DNA of 14,832 bases from Spirochaetia bacterium. GTDB lineage: Bacteria > Spirochaetota > Spirochaetia > Treponematales > Treponemataceae. This document shows, in pieces, positions 6,082-12,448 of this stretch. The stretch's first letter is position 1. The number at the start of each line of letters is the position of its first letter. Location of the stretch: NCBI GenBank assembly GCA_900770075.1, contig CAAGIZ010000162.1, forward strand, positions 1 to 14,832, read 5' to 3'. The notes beneath the pieces are model-generated. The model ran no database searches, was not told where the DNA came from, and was given only the letters and a program-made list of their open reading frames with translations. Position numbers and translations under genes: made by a program.

Positions 6082-7055
6082 TATTTTGCGCCTCCAAGAC
6101 TATAGGTGTCTTCCTTTGCAGAAATCTTTTTAAGTTCCTCTTCTTTTTTGTTTGCATAGAGCATCCACAAAATGCCTGCCATGGAAAGGAGTGTCAGAAC
6201 CATGGAAAAAGCAGAGGCAAGAGGCCAGTTTCTGGTTTTCTGAACCTGATCCACTATGATGTTTCCAATCATGTAGCTGTCTTTTCCGCCCACGATGTTC
6301 GGAACCGTGTAGGAACCGAAGATTGGAATAAAGGTAAAGATCAGCGCAGAAACGATCCCACTGCGGATTCCCGGCAGAAGCACCTTGAACATAGACTGAG
6401 GCTTTGTGGCACCCAAATCTCTCGCGGCTTCCAGAAGGGAAAAGTCAAACCGATCTACGGCTGTAAAAATCGGCAGAATGGCATAAGGCAGGTACATATA
6501 GATGCTCAGAACGATTACCGCACCTTTTGTGTACATGAATTTTACTGGGGTAAAAGCTTCTGGATTTCCCGTAAGTTTGTGCCAGAAATTTACGATTGAG
6601 CCCAAAACCATGTTGAGGATTCCGTTATCGCCAAGAATGGTAATCCAGGCAAAAATCCTTATGAGGGAGTTTGTCAAAAACGGAATTATTACGAGTATTA
6701 AAAGCAGGGTTTGCCGTTTGCTCCTTGCCATGGCATAGCCGCAGGGCAGGGCAATCAAAATCGTAACGAAGGTGGAAAAAGCTGTAATCCACAAGGTGCG
6801 CAGAAAAATTATTCCGTAAGCCGGAGAGAACATCTGCCTGTAGGCCTTCAGACTGAATTCAGGAATAACAGACCCATAGACATCTCTCTTCATAAAAGAA
6901 TAGGCTACGATAATAAGCAGCGGAATTACAAAAAACAGACTGAACCAGACGCCCATTGGCCAGGCATAAAAGGGCCCCGGGTTTGTCTTTTTATACTTTT
7001 TGTCCCTTGCAGCCTTTGCAAATGCCAGCTGCGGACTTGATTTTTCTTTAGCCAT
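6081..7055 (-). CDS. potB: Polyamine ABC transporter permease PotB
   Basis: 324 residues with about six membrane helices, the partner of PotC in the inner-membrane channel. It carries the EAA loop (EAARDLGATKPQSMFKVLLP) followed by FTFIPIFGSYTVPNIVGG, characteristic of PotB. A 35-residue Lys-rich N-terminus precedes the first helix. I chose the ATG at 7055. AAAGGA sits about 9 nt upstream, overlapping the potA stop codon, and the protein then begins MAKEKSSPQL. A longer in-frame ATG at 7139 would lie inside potA and add an arginine-rich tail with no family precedent that I know. Confidence 0.94.
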   Translation of the reverse strand: MAKEKSSPQLAFAKAARDKKYKKTNPGPFYAWPMGVWFSLFFVIPLLIIVAYSFMKRDVYGSVIPEFSLKAYRQMFSPAYGIIFLRTLWITAFSTFVTILIALPCGYAMARSKRQTLLLILVIIPFLTNSLIRIFAWITILGDNGILNMVLGSIVNFWHKLTGNPEAFTPVKFMYTKGAVIVLSIYMYLPYAILPIFTAVDRFDFSLLEAARDLGATKPQSMFKVLLPGIRSGIVSALIFTFIPIFGSYTVPNIVGGKDSYMIGNIIVDQVQKTRNWPLASAFSMVLTLLSMAGILWMLYANKKEEELKKISAKEDTYSLGGAK

Positions 7056-7069
7056 TGCAGGTTTTTCCT

Positions 7070-8269
7070 TTATTTTTCGATATCTTCGACGATATAGCCG
7101 TCTTCTGCTGACCATGAGATATAAACGGTGTCCTTCCACTGAATCTCAGGACCGTCATCCAGATAGTTTGTGTGCTGTTTGAAGACTTTTACGATGGTGC
7201 CGGTTGTTTCCAGCTTTACATAAAATTTGGACTGAAAACCAGTATAGACAGGCTCTTCAACCACGCCCTTAAAAACGTTTATGTCCTTGCGTCCGTTTAC
7301 ATTCGGCTCCTCAAGGGTAATGCGGATTTTTTCCGGGCGAATCGTAAAGGCAACCTTCTGACCTTCGTCAGTGTGCTCATAATCCGTTACCAGAATATTT
7401 TTGTCTTCTTCTTTTGTAGCCTGAGTGTCCCCTGCAAGCTGAGCCTGCATTCCCAAAGCCGGAGTATTCAGGGTTACCATGTATTCTTCGCCGGACTTAG
7501 CCTTGTAGCCTTCGCACTTTACGACGGTGGACTCAAAAAGATTGGTCTCGCCTATAAACTGGGCCACAAACTGAGTTGCCGGGCTTTCGTAAATTTCAAA
7601 AGGGGTTCCAATCTGAAGAACGTTTCCCTTGTTCATTACGGCAATGCGGTCAGAAACGGCAAGGGCTTCGCTCTGGTCATGGGTAACAAAGATAAAGGTA
7701 ATGCCTATTTTGTCGTGGAGTCGGTCAAGTTCCACCAGAAGGCTGGAACGGAGCTTTGCATCCAGGGCGGACAGAGGCTCGTCCAAAAGCAGCACCTTAG
7801 GCTCGTTGATAAGGGCCCTGGCAATGGCAACCCGCTGTCTTTGTCCGCCAGAAAGTTGGTTTGGTTTTTTGTACATGTGTTCTTCAAGCTGCACAAGGGA
7901 AAGATATTTTCTGACCTTTTCTTCCACGATTGCATTGTCAGTCTTTTTAAGGCGGAGGGAAAAAGCAACGTTTTCAAAAACCGTCATGTGAGGGAAAAGC
8001 GCATAGGACTGAAAAACCGTATTGGACTGCCTTTTGTTCGGCGGAAGACCAACAACGTTTTTATCATCAAAAAGAACAGCACCGTCATCTGGATTTTCAA
8101 AACCGGCAATGATACGCAGCAGGGTTGTTTTGCCACAGCCCGACGGTCCAAGCAGGGTAAAAAACTCGCCCTGTTTAATAGTAAAATTAATGTCATTCAG
8201 CGCAACAAAACTGCCGAATTCCTTTGATACGTGGTCAATTTTAACCTGACTGCCGTTCAACGTGAGCAC
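7070..8269 (-). CDS. potA: Polyamine ABC transporter ATPase PotA
   Basis: 399 residues from the GTG. ABC ATPase motifs: Walker A GPSGCGKT (41-48), Q-loop Q87, signature LSGGQ (139-143), Walker B LLLDEP with D163/E164, and switch His197. After about residue 230 comes a TOBE-type regulatory domain ending near residue 399. It includes a polar stretch (about 270-305, with QATKEEDKN) that makes the protein some 20-25 residues longer than typical PotA. Start choice is unsettled. The GTG at 8269 directly abuts AAAGAG, leaving no spacer. A TTG three codons later (8258-8260) has AAAGAGGTG placed 6 nt upstream and fits a Shine-Dalgarno start better. It is the first gene of the pot operon, behind a sigma-70-like promoter. 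Confidence 0.96.
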   Translation of the reverse strand: MLTLNGSQVKIDHVSKEFGSFVALNDINFTIKQGEFFTLLGPSGCGKTTLLRIIAGFENPDDGAVLFDDKNVVGLPPNKRQSNTVFQSYALFPHMTVFENVAFSLRLKKTDNAIVEEKVRKYLSLVQLEEHMYKKPNQLSGGQRQRVAIARALINEPKVLLLDEPLSALDAKLRSSLLVELDRLHDKIGITFIFVTHDQSEALAVSDRIAVMNKGNVLQIGTPFEIYESPATQFVAQFIGETNLFESTVVKCEGYKAKSGEEYMVTLNTPALGMQAQLAGDTQATKEEDKNILVTDYEHTDEGQKVAFTIRPEKIRITLEEPNVNGRKDINVFKGVVEEPVYTGFQSKFYVKLETTGTIVKVFKQHTNYLDDGPEIQWKDTVYISWSAEDGYIVEDIEK

Positions 8270-8277
8270 CTCTTTTT
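8258..8277 (-). promoter_or_regulatory. Ribosome binding site that decides the potA start
   Basis: On the minus strand AAAGAGGTG is followed by CTCACG and TTG. The GTG inside the Shine-Dalgarno is the longest-frame start, but the TTG is the properly spaced one. The likely PotA start is therefore position 8260, giving 396 residues. Confidence 0.5.
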
Positions 8278-8281
8278 ACAG

Positions 8282-8294
8282 CCCGACTTCCGGG
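8282..8294 (-). promoter_or_regulatory. Short hairpin in the pot operon leader
   Basis: CCCG/CGGG closes a 5-nt loop about 12 nt upstream of the potA start, inside the untranslated leader of roughly 55 nt. It has four pairs, so it may be incidental. Confidence 0.25.
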
Positions 8295-8330
8295 GGTTTT
8301 GATGAAAAACAGAAAAACTGCATAAAACTT

Positions 8331-8359
8331 AAAATATGATTATTAGCACAAATTGTCTA
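8331..8359 (-). promoter_or_regulatory. pot operon promoter
   Basis: On the minus strand TAGACA (8354-8359) and TATTTT (8331-8336) are separated by 17 nt, a fair sigma-70 match. Transcription would start near 8324, about 55 nt before potA. Confidence 0.5.
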
Positions 8360-8384
8360 CACGTTTTTAAAAACTTTTATGGAA

Positions 8385-8500
8385 TTTATTTGGCAGCAGC
8401 TCTTTTTGTCAAACCCGCTCGCCGCCCTTCGCTAACGCTCATTGGGGCTGTGCCCCAACTTGCGGGGCTATGATCGGGGCTACATCTTTTTGCAGATAAA
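8385..8500. repeat. Palindrome-rich intergenic element, copy A
   Basis: This lies between the pot promoter and azlD. It holds a 7-bp perfect hairpin (TTGGGGC TGT GCCCCAA near 8432-8448). TCGCCGCCCTTC at 8419-8430 is repeated in reverse complement at 14768-14779. TCGGGGCTACATCTTTTTGC at 8474-8493 matches the right end of the element near 3508. No coding frame here looks like a protein. Confidence 0.65.
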
Positions 8501-8522
8501 CCTAGCCCGGATTGAAGCAGCG

Positions 8523-8607
8523 GCAAAGCCGTTCGGCATTTACTGCCGAATGGAGGCGCTCCGACGCCGCAACTGCGCAAAGCCGGATTGACGGTGGAGT
8601 CGCTCCG
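8523..8607. repeat. Two tandem hairpin units, AAAGCCG ... TGGAG type
   Basis: GCAAAGCCG occurs at 8523-8531 and 8577-8585. TGGAGGCGCTCCG (8551-8563) and TGGAGTCGCTCCG (8595-8607) differ at one base. Between these fixed flanks, unit 1 has a perfect 7-bp palindrome (TTCGGCA TTTAC TGCCGAA), whereas unit 2 has a shorter non-palindromic filler. A third unit of the same design is at 14780-14803. No terminator is visible for azlD apart from these hairpins. Confidence 0.7.
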
Positions 8608-8627
8608 TATAAAAATCAGAAACAAAA

Positions 8628-8963
8628 TCAGATAAGCCTTTCCAAAACCATGTACAGAATCGTACCGCCGAAGATGCTTATCATGCTGTTTCCTTTCCAT
8701 AAATGGAGGATTACAGTGGAAAGTATGCCGGCAACTGCAGGAATTCCCCAGGGAGAAGCGGTAAAATCAAGGTATTTAGGATCTGCAAGACAGTAGACGA
8801 TTAAAACGCCGATTACCATTGCAGGAATGTATTTTTCTATAAAAGAAAGGACTTTTGGCGGCTTTTTTTTGCTGAAAACCATAAACGGAAATGCCCGGAG
8901 AAGAAACATGAGGGCTGCCGTGGCTAGAGTTGCAATGAGTGCCTGTAAAAGTGTAAGACGCAT
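8628..8963 (-). CDS. azlD: Branched-chain amino acid exporter small subunit AzlD
   Basis: 111 residues, almost wholly hydrophobic, with about four membrane helices and the length usual for AzlD. Family features include an early LLRAFPFMVF segment, the basic KKKPPKVLSFIEKYIPAMVIGVLIVYCLAD stretch, and a C-terminal HLWKGNSMISIFGGTILYMVL. AzlD pairs with AzlC to export branched-chain amino acids and analogues, or other amino acids; the substrate cannot be read from sequence. The ATG follows the azlC stop after one base, with GGAG 8 nt upstream inside azlC, so the pair is translationally coupled. Confidence 0.88.
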   Translation of the reverse strand: MRLTLLQALIATLATAALMFLLRAFPFMVFSKKKPPKVLSFIEKYIPAMVIGVLIVYCLADPKYLDFTASPWGIPAVAGILSTVILHLWKGNSMISIFGGTILYMVLERLI

Positions 8964-8964
8964 T

Positions 8965-9681
8965 TTATTTCTCCAGTTTTTTTGAGGTAATTCCCCGAAC
9001 CAGAATCAAAACTGCAATTCCCAGGGAGAGGGCTGCAACCAGAACCTGCTGCTGTGGCAGAAAACCGTACCTTGCAAGAAGGATTGCCGCCGTTGCCGTA
9101 CAGATTCCGCAGATTGAAGGAAATAAATCCCGGCTTTTTTTAATCTGTTCTATCATAAGAACCGTAAAGAGGGCGTTGAGGGCAAAGTCCACTCCGGCAA
9201 AGTTGAACGGAAGAAAATTTCCCAGAAGGGCGCCGATTACGCTTCCCAAAAGCCAGTAAGACCAGTCCAGGGCGGCTATAAGGCTGTAATATTCCCCGTC
9301 TTTTTCTCCTTCAGGAACTTCGCTGGTGGTGATAAGGGCGTAGGTTTCGTCGGTAAGGGCAAAAATAAGGAAAAACTTCCATTTGCCAACCCGGCTTTTG
9401 TCGTATTTCTGTAAAAGTGAAAGTCCGTAGACGATGTGGCGGATGCCTACAAAAAACTGGGTAACCAAAAAGGCCGGAAGGGAGGCTCCTGCTGCCATAA
9501 GGCTTATGCCCACGTACTGACCGGTTCCCGAAAAAATGGTCATGCCCATAAAAAGTGCCAGCCACCAGGGGTAGCCGTTGCTTGTAACCATAAGCCCGAA
9601 AGGTATTCCTATGGAAATATACCCGAAAAAAATCGGCACTGTTGCTTTTGCGCCTTTGCATATACTGTCTTTTTTTAGCAT
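8965..9681 (-). CDS. azlC: Branched-chain amino acid exporter large subunit AzlC
   Basis: 238 residues with about six to seven membrane helices. AzlC-family marks are KGAKATVPIFFGYISIGIPFGL near the N-terminus, FSGTGQYVGISLMAAGASLPAFLVTQFFVGIRHIVYGLSL in the middle, and FALTDETYALIT. Together with AzlD it forms an inner-membrane amino-acid exporter. No Shine-Dalgarno precedes the ATG; a TGA-TATACT extended -10 box ends 7 nt upstream, indicating a leaderless message. It is divergent from the small membrane protein gene at 9815. Confidence 0.92.
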   Translation of the reverse strand: MLKKDSICKGAKATVPIFFGYISIGIPFGLMVTSNGYPWWLALFMGMTIFSGTGQYVGISLMAAGASLPAFLVTQFFVGIRHIVYGLSLLQKYDKSRVGKWKFFLIFALTDETYALITTSEVPEGEKDGEYYSLIAALDWSYWLLGSVIGALLGNFLPFNFAGVDFALNALFTVLMIEQIKKSRDLFPSICGICTATAAILLARYGFLPQQQVLVAALSLGIAVLILVRGITSKKLEK

Positions 9682-9688
9682 GAGCAGG

Positions 9689-9697
9689 AGTATATCA
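9689..9697 (-). promoter_or_regulatory. azlC extended -10 promoter, leaderless
   Basis: On the minus strand TGA precedes TATACT (9689-9694), 7 nt before the azlC ATG. The -35 is weak (TTTATC about 16 nt further upstream of TGA). There is no Shine-Dalgarno between it and the start codon. Confidence 0.5.
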
Positions 9698-9723
9698 CTT
9701 TTTTAAATTTGATAAAATATGAT

Positions 9724-9752
9724 TTGTAAAAATATGGTTTGTATGCTAGAAT
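9724..9752 (+). promoter_or_regulatory. Promoter of the small membrane protein gene at 9815
   Basis: TTGTAA (9724-9729), 17-nt spacer and TAGAAT (9747-9752) with an upstream TGC form a good sigma-70-like promoter. Transcription would start near 9759, leaving a leader of about 56 nt. The leader contains a TTCCG/CGGAA hairpin (near 9768-9785). Confidence 0.6.
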
Positions 9753-9814
9753 TTCTGTTCAGGGTGTTTTCCGAAAAAAAACGGAAGGTTCCCGTTATTT
9801 GAGGTAATTAAAAA

Positions 9815-10066
9815 ATGACTGCTATATTTTTCGGGCTTCTGCTCATTGCGTTTTTTGTCTGTGCGGCTTTGCCTCAGGGGCTGGGCTGGGGAGACTTTAT
9901 CATTTCTTCCCTTAAAGGTGCAGGTTCCCTTATAGCCCTTCTGGCAGGGGTTGCAGCCCTTTTTATCGGCTATGCCGACATTCAGGATAAAAAAGAAGCC
10001 AAACGGGAAGAAAAAGAGGCTGCGGCCCAGGCTGCCTCCGAAGAAGCTGAAGAAGCCGGTCAGTAA
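9815..10066 (+). CDS. Small two-helix membrane protein, function unknown
   Basis: 83 residues. Hydrophobic segments at about 3-20 and 32-53 are separated by a short loop (PQGLGWGDFI). A charged, helical, Ala/Glu/Lys-rich tail follows (about 56-83). The tail looks like a short coiled coil in the cytoplasm. I recognise no named family. GAGGT lies about 9 nt before the ATG, and a strong upstream promoter supports expression. It stands alone between the divergent azlC and the ribosomal operon, 248 nt from rplM. No clear terminator follows. Confidence 0.75.
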   Translation: MTAIFFGLLLIAFFVCAALPQGLGWGDFIISSLKGAGSLIALLAGVAALFIGYADIQDKKEAKREEKEAAAQAASEEAEEAGQ

Positions 10067-10177
10067 AGGGCAGCAGAACTGTCCAAAAAGAATAAACTGC
10101 ACTGGTTGAGCCTGTAGTTTCTCCCGTAATCTTTTAAATTTTTCTGCCGAAACCCTTTGTTTTTACGCCTGCTTTTA
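10067..10177. other. Intergenic stretch without recognised features
   Basis: Between the small membrane protein gene and the ribosomal promoter I see no ORF, tRNA or clear terminator. A weak imperfect pairing (AAACT/AGTTT near 10096-10121) is too poor to call. Confidence 0.4.
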
Positions 10178-10206
10178 TTGACCAAAAACGATAAAAATTC
10201 TAATAT
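10178..10206 (+). promoter_or_regulatory. rplM-rpsI operon promoter
   Basis: TTGACC (10178-10183), a 17-nt spacer and TAATAT (10201-10206) make the best sigma-70-like promoter in the window. The start near 10213 leaves about 100 nt of leader before rplM. Confidence 0.8.
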
Positions 10207-10212
10207 TTATGT

Positions 10213-10314
10213 CCCCGTATATGCGCAGATAAAAGCTTCAGTATCTGCGGGTGCGATTTTTGAAGATGCAGTCAAAAAGAGCACAAGAGACTTTTTAGTA
10301 CAAGGTATATACAA
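10213..10314 (+). promoter_or_regulatory. Structured rplM leader, possible autoregulatory element
   Basis: The leader carries a perfect 8-bp stem (10224-10231 with 10242-10249, loop of 10 nt) and further possible pairing between AAAAAG near 10275 and CTTTTT near 10291. The rplM Shine-Dalgarno is AAGG (10302-10305), 9 nt before the ATG. In other bacteria L13 or S9 operons have autoregulatory leaders; whether this is one is inference from length and structure only. Confidence 0.4.
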
Positions 10315-10743
10315 ATGAAAACTTTATTCGTTAAAGATTACGAGCAGAAACGCGACTGGTACATCATCGATGCAGCCGGCAAACCGCTCGGACGCGTTGC
10401 AGCAAAGGTTGCATCGGTTGTTCGTGGCAAGAACAAGGCTTCTTACACTCCTAATCAGGCAATGGGCGACTTCGTCGTTGTAATCAACGCAGACAAAGTT
10501 GTCGTTACTGGAAACAAGACAACTGACATGCTCTATCGCCACTACACAGGATATGTTGGCGGTCTTCGTGAGTATTCTTTTGAAAAACTCCTCCAGAGAA
10601 AGCCTACTGAACCTTTGGCACGCACAATCGCAGGTATGCTTCCTAATGGACGTCTTGGACGCAAGATGATGGACAGTGTAAAAATTTACGCAGGTTCTGA
10701 CTACCCTCAGAAGGCTCAGAATCCAAAACCGCTTGAAGTTTAA
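10315..10743 (+). CDS. rplM: 50S ribosomal protein L13
   Basis: 142 residues, the same length as the E. coli protein. L13 is an early-assembling large-subunit protein that binds 23S rRNA. Recognisable stretches are DWYIIDAAGKPLGRVAAKVA (15-34), GDFVVVINADKVVVTGNK, YRHYTGYVGGLRE, and ARTIAGMLPNGRLGRKMMDSVKIYAGSDYPQKAQNP near the end. It is first in the operon, 15 nt before rpsI, behind a strong promoter. Confidence 0.98.
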   Translation: MKTLFVKDYEQKRDWYIIDAAGKPLGRVAAKVASVVRGKNKASYTPNQAMGDFVVVINADKVVVTGNKTTDMLYRHYTGYVGGLREYSFEKLLQRKPTEPLARTIAGMLPNGRLGRKMMDSVKIYAGSDYPQKAQNPKPLEV

Positions 10744-10758
10744 GTCTAGGAGTCTATG

Positions 10759-11151
10759 ATGGTTAAGAATATTGCAATTGGAACAGGTAGAAGAAAGACA
10801 GCTACTGCACGTGTATTTCTCCGTGACGGCAGCGGAAAAATCGTTGTAAACGGAAAAGATGTTGCTGAATATTTTGGTTCAGAAGAGCAGGTACGCAGAG
10901 TACACCAGCCGCTTCTCGTTACAAGCAACGAAAACAAATTTGACATTTTAATCAATGTTACAGGCGGCGGATTGAACGGACAGGCAGAAGCCTGCCTTCA
11001 CGGTCTTTCCCGTGCCCTTCTTCAGGTAGATCCTGATGCACATACTTCCCTCAAAGCAAACGGCTTCCTTACACGCGACAGCCGTATGGTTGAACGCAAG
11101 AAGTACGGTCAGCGTGGTGCACGCCGCCGCTTCCAGTTCTCAAAACGTTAG
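10759..11151 (+). CDS. rpsI: 30S ribosomal protein S9
   Basis: 130 residues. S9 sits in the head of the small subunit and its C-terminal arm reaches the P site. Family marks are IGTGRRKTATARVFL, the NVTGGGLNGQAEACLHGLSRALL segment, GFLTRDSRMVERKKYGQRGARRRFQFSKR and the invariant basic SKR end. Two ATGs lie in tandem (10756 and 10759). AGGAG at 10748-10752 is 3 nt from the first and 6 nt from the second, and the second gives the usual MVKN start, so I use it. Confidence 0.97.
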   Translation: MVKNIAIGTGRRKTATARVFLRDGSGKIVVNGKDVAEYFGSEEQVRRVHQPLLVTSNENKFDILINVTGGGLNGQAEACLHGLSRALLQVDPDAHTSLKANGFLTRDSRMVERKKYGQRGARRRFQFSKR

Positions 11152-11178
11152 TTTTTCTGCTTTTGCACTGGGATTTAA

Positions 11179-11781
11179 ATGCGCATAAGTGCAGTAAAAC
11201 AGGCTTCGTCCGATATTGTAGAAATTACAACAGCGGCGGGGTCTGTTTTTTTTATCCGTCTGGCTTTTCTTTCGGAAGTTAAGGCTGAAGAAATTATTCC
11301 CGGAGCGGATTTTCTGGACGAAAAAGAGATGGAAATCCTTGATGCGGGGCTTGCCTTTGCCGCGGAGTGCAAGGCGGAGGAATATCTTGCCCGGTGCGAG
11401 CACTGCCGGCGGGGGCTTGAAAAAAAACTGTTCCAGAAAGGACATTCAAAAACGGCTGTAAAACAGGCCCTTGACTATCTGGAAAACCGGGGGCTTTTAG
11501 ATGACCTGCGTTTTTGCGGCGTCTGGCTCAGAAATCATGTGCTTTTTAAGCCTCAGGGACGCACAAGGCTTTTTAAGGAACTGGTTTCCAGAGGTATAAA
11601 GACTGGGGATGCGAAAACAGCCCTTGACGATTTTTTTTCGTCCGGTGATGAACTTCTTTATTGCAGAAGGGCTTACTTAAAGGCTTTGAAAGCCGGAAAA
11701 GAGGGCGAAAAACTTTTTAAGTATTTAATTGACTGTGGCTTTTCGTATAAAATGGTTAAAGAAGTACAAAACGAAGAGTAA
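11179..11781 (+). CDS. recX: RecA regulator RecX
   Basis: 200 residues of mostly helical, charged sequence. RecX signatures are the repeated three-helix units: EEYLARCEHCRRGLEKKLFQKGH (about 71-93), VKQALDYLENRGLLDDLRFCGVWLRN and RLFKELVSRGIKTGDAKTALDDF. RecX binds RecA filaments and limits or tunes recombination. The first 60 residues are less conserved. It follows rpsI by 27 nt without an intervening terminator, so it is probably cotranscribed with the ribosomal genes. Its Shine-Dalgarno is weak (GGGA about 6 nt upstream), which would keep its level far below S9. recX next to recA is more usual elsewhere; no recA is in this window. Confidence 0.88.
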   Translation: MRISAVKQASSDIVEITTAAGSVFFIRLAFLSEVKAEEIIPGADFLDEKEMEILDAGLAFAAECKAEEYLARCEHCRRGLEKKLFQKGHSKTAVKQALDYLENRGLLDDLRFCGVWLRNHVLFKPQGRTRLFKELVSRGIKTGDAKTALDDFFSSGDELLYCRRAYLKALKAGKEGEKLFKYLIDCGFSYKMVKEVQNEE

Positions 11782-11794
11782 GGGGACTGATATT

Positions 11795-12448
11795 TTGAAA
11801 AAAAAGGACAAGCCTGAAGTTTTTTCGGCACTGGAAGTTGCAAATATCTGCGGTGTGGTAAATCAGACGGCAATAAACTGGATAAAAAGCGGTCATTTAA
11901 AAGCCTTTGCTACTCCCGGAGGACAGTACCGGGTTTACCCTGACGATCTTGTATCTTTTATGAAAAGCAGGAAGATGCGCATACCGGAGACGCTGGCAAA
12001 AATGTGTTCCTGCTCTGAAGCCGGAAACAAGACCCTGCTCATAGTCGATGACGACCGGGGGCTTAACAGCGTAATTGCAAAATTCCTTCAGAAAAAGTAC
12101 GAAAATACCGGCCTTGAGATTTTTCAGGCTTTTGACGGTTTTGAAGCTGGCGTTCTGATGACCCAAAAACACCCGAAGGTTCTGATTCTTGACCTGGATC
12201 TTCCGGGGGTAGACGGCCTCAGCCTGTGCAGGAAAATCAACGAAGATGAAAATTTTGGAAAGCCTTTAATCATCGTCGTTACGGCTCTTGAAGATGCGCA
12301 GGCAGAAGCGAGCGTTCGGGAACTTGGCGTAGAACACTTTTTCAGAAAACCCCTTAACCTCCTTGAACTGGCAGAAGTTCTGGAAAAAAGTCGGGGGGGG
12401 GGCGCTCAATTTAGTAAATTCTGTAGGATAAAACAGGTCCGCGGTTAA
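11795..12448 (+). CDS. Response regulator with N-terminal excisionase-like HTH
   Basis: 217 residues from a TTG start. Residues about 8-58 form an excisionase/MerR-like helix-turn-helix (SALEVANICGVVNQTAINWIKSGHLKAFATPGGQYRVYPDDLVSFM). After a short Cys-containing linker, residues about 79-199 form a complete CheY-like receiver: acidic D85-D87, phosphoacceptor D133 (LILDLDLPGVDG), T163 and K185 (RKPLN). The order is the reverse of OmpR/NarL regulators, with the output domain first. No histidine kinase is nearby. TTG is chosen because AAGGGGA lies 8 nt upstream and directly after the recX stop; the open frame extends to an ATG at 11729 inside recX. Eight A residues follow the TTG, and ten G residues (12393-12402) lie just after the receiver. 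The last 38 nt overlap sppA, which is convergent. Confidence 0.85.
   Translation: MKKKDKPEVFSALEVANICGVVNQTAINWIKSGHLKAFATPGGQYRVYPDDLVSFMKSRKMRIPETLAKMCSCSEAGNKTLLIVDDDRGLNSVIAKFLQKKYENTGLEIFQAFDGFEAGVLMTQKHPKVLILDLDLPGVDGLSLCRKINEDENFGKPLIIVVTALEDAQAEASVRELGVEHFFRKPLNLLELAEVLEKSRGGGAQFSKFCRIKQVRG
12393..12402 (+). repeat. G10 homopolymer near the 3' end of the response regulator
   Basis: Ten consecutive G residues encode part of Arg-Gly-Gly-Gly after the receiver domain. Losing or gaining one G changes only the tail: with 10 G it runs 14 residues beyond the glycines and overlaps sppA; with 9 G it ends about nine residues earlier overall; with 11 G it stops after Arg-Ser-Ile. Confidence 0.9.

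Noticed and set aside
7056..7139. PotB start at 7139
   Set aside because: It lies within potA coding sequence, gives an Arg-rich extension and lacks a better ribosome binding site than the ATG at 7055.
7172..8227. Long plus-strand open frame opposite potA
   Set aside because: It is the antisense shadow of a clear ABC ATPase; its translation has no family-like features and is rich in scattered Cys and aromatics.
8386..8700. Minus-strand open frame across the intergenic repeat
   Set aside because: It covers palindromic DNA and the 3' end of azlD in another frame; composition is that of repeats.
9746..10102. Minus-strand frame opposite the small membrane protein at 9815
   Set aside because: It is antisense to a gene with promoter, Shine-Dalgarno and sensible topology; its Phe/Gly-rich translation is the mirror of the Glu/Ala/Lys tail.
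10067..10177. Possible tRNA or small RNA before rplM
   Set aside because: No cloverleaf, T-loop consensus or strong stem could be formed by eye.
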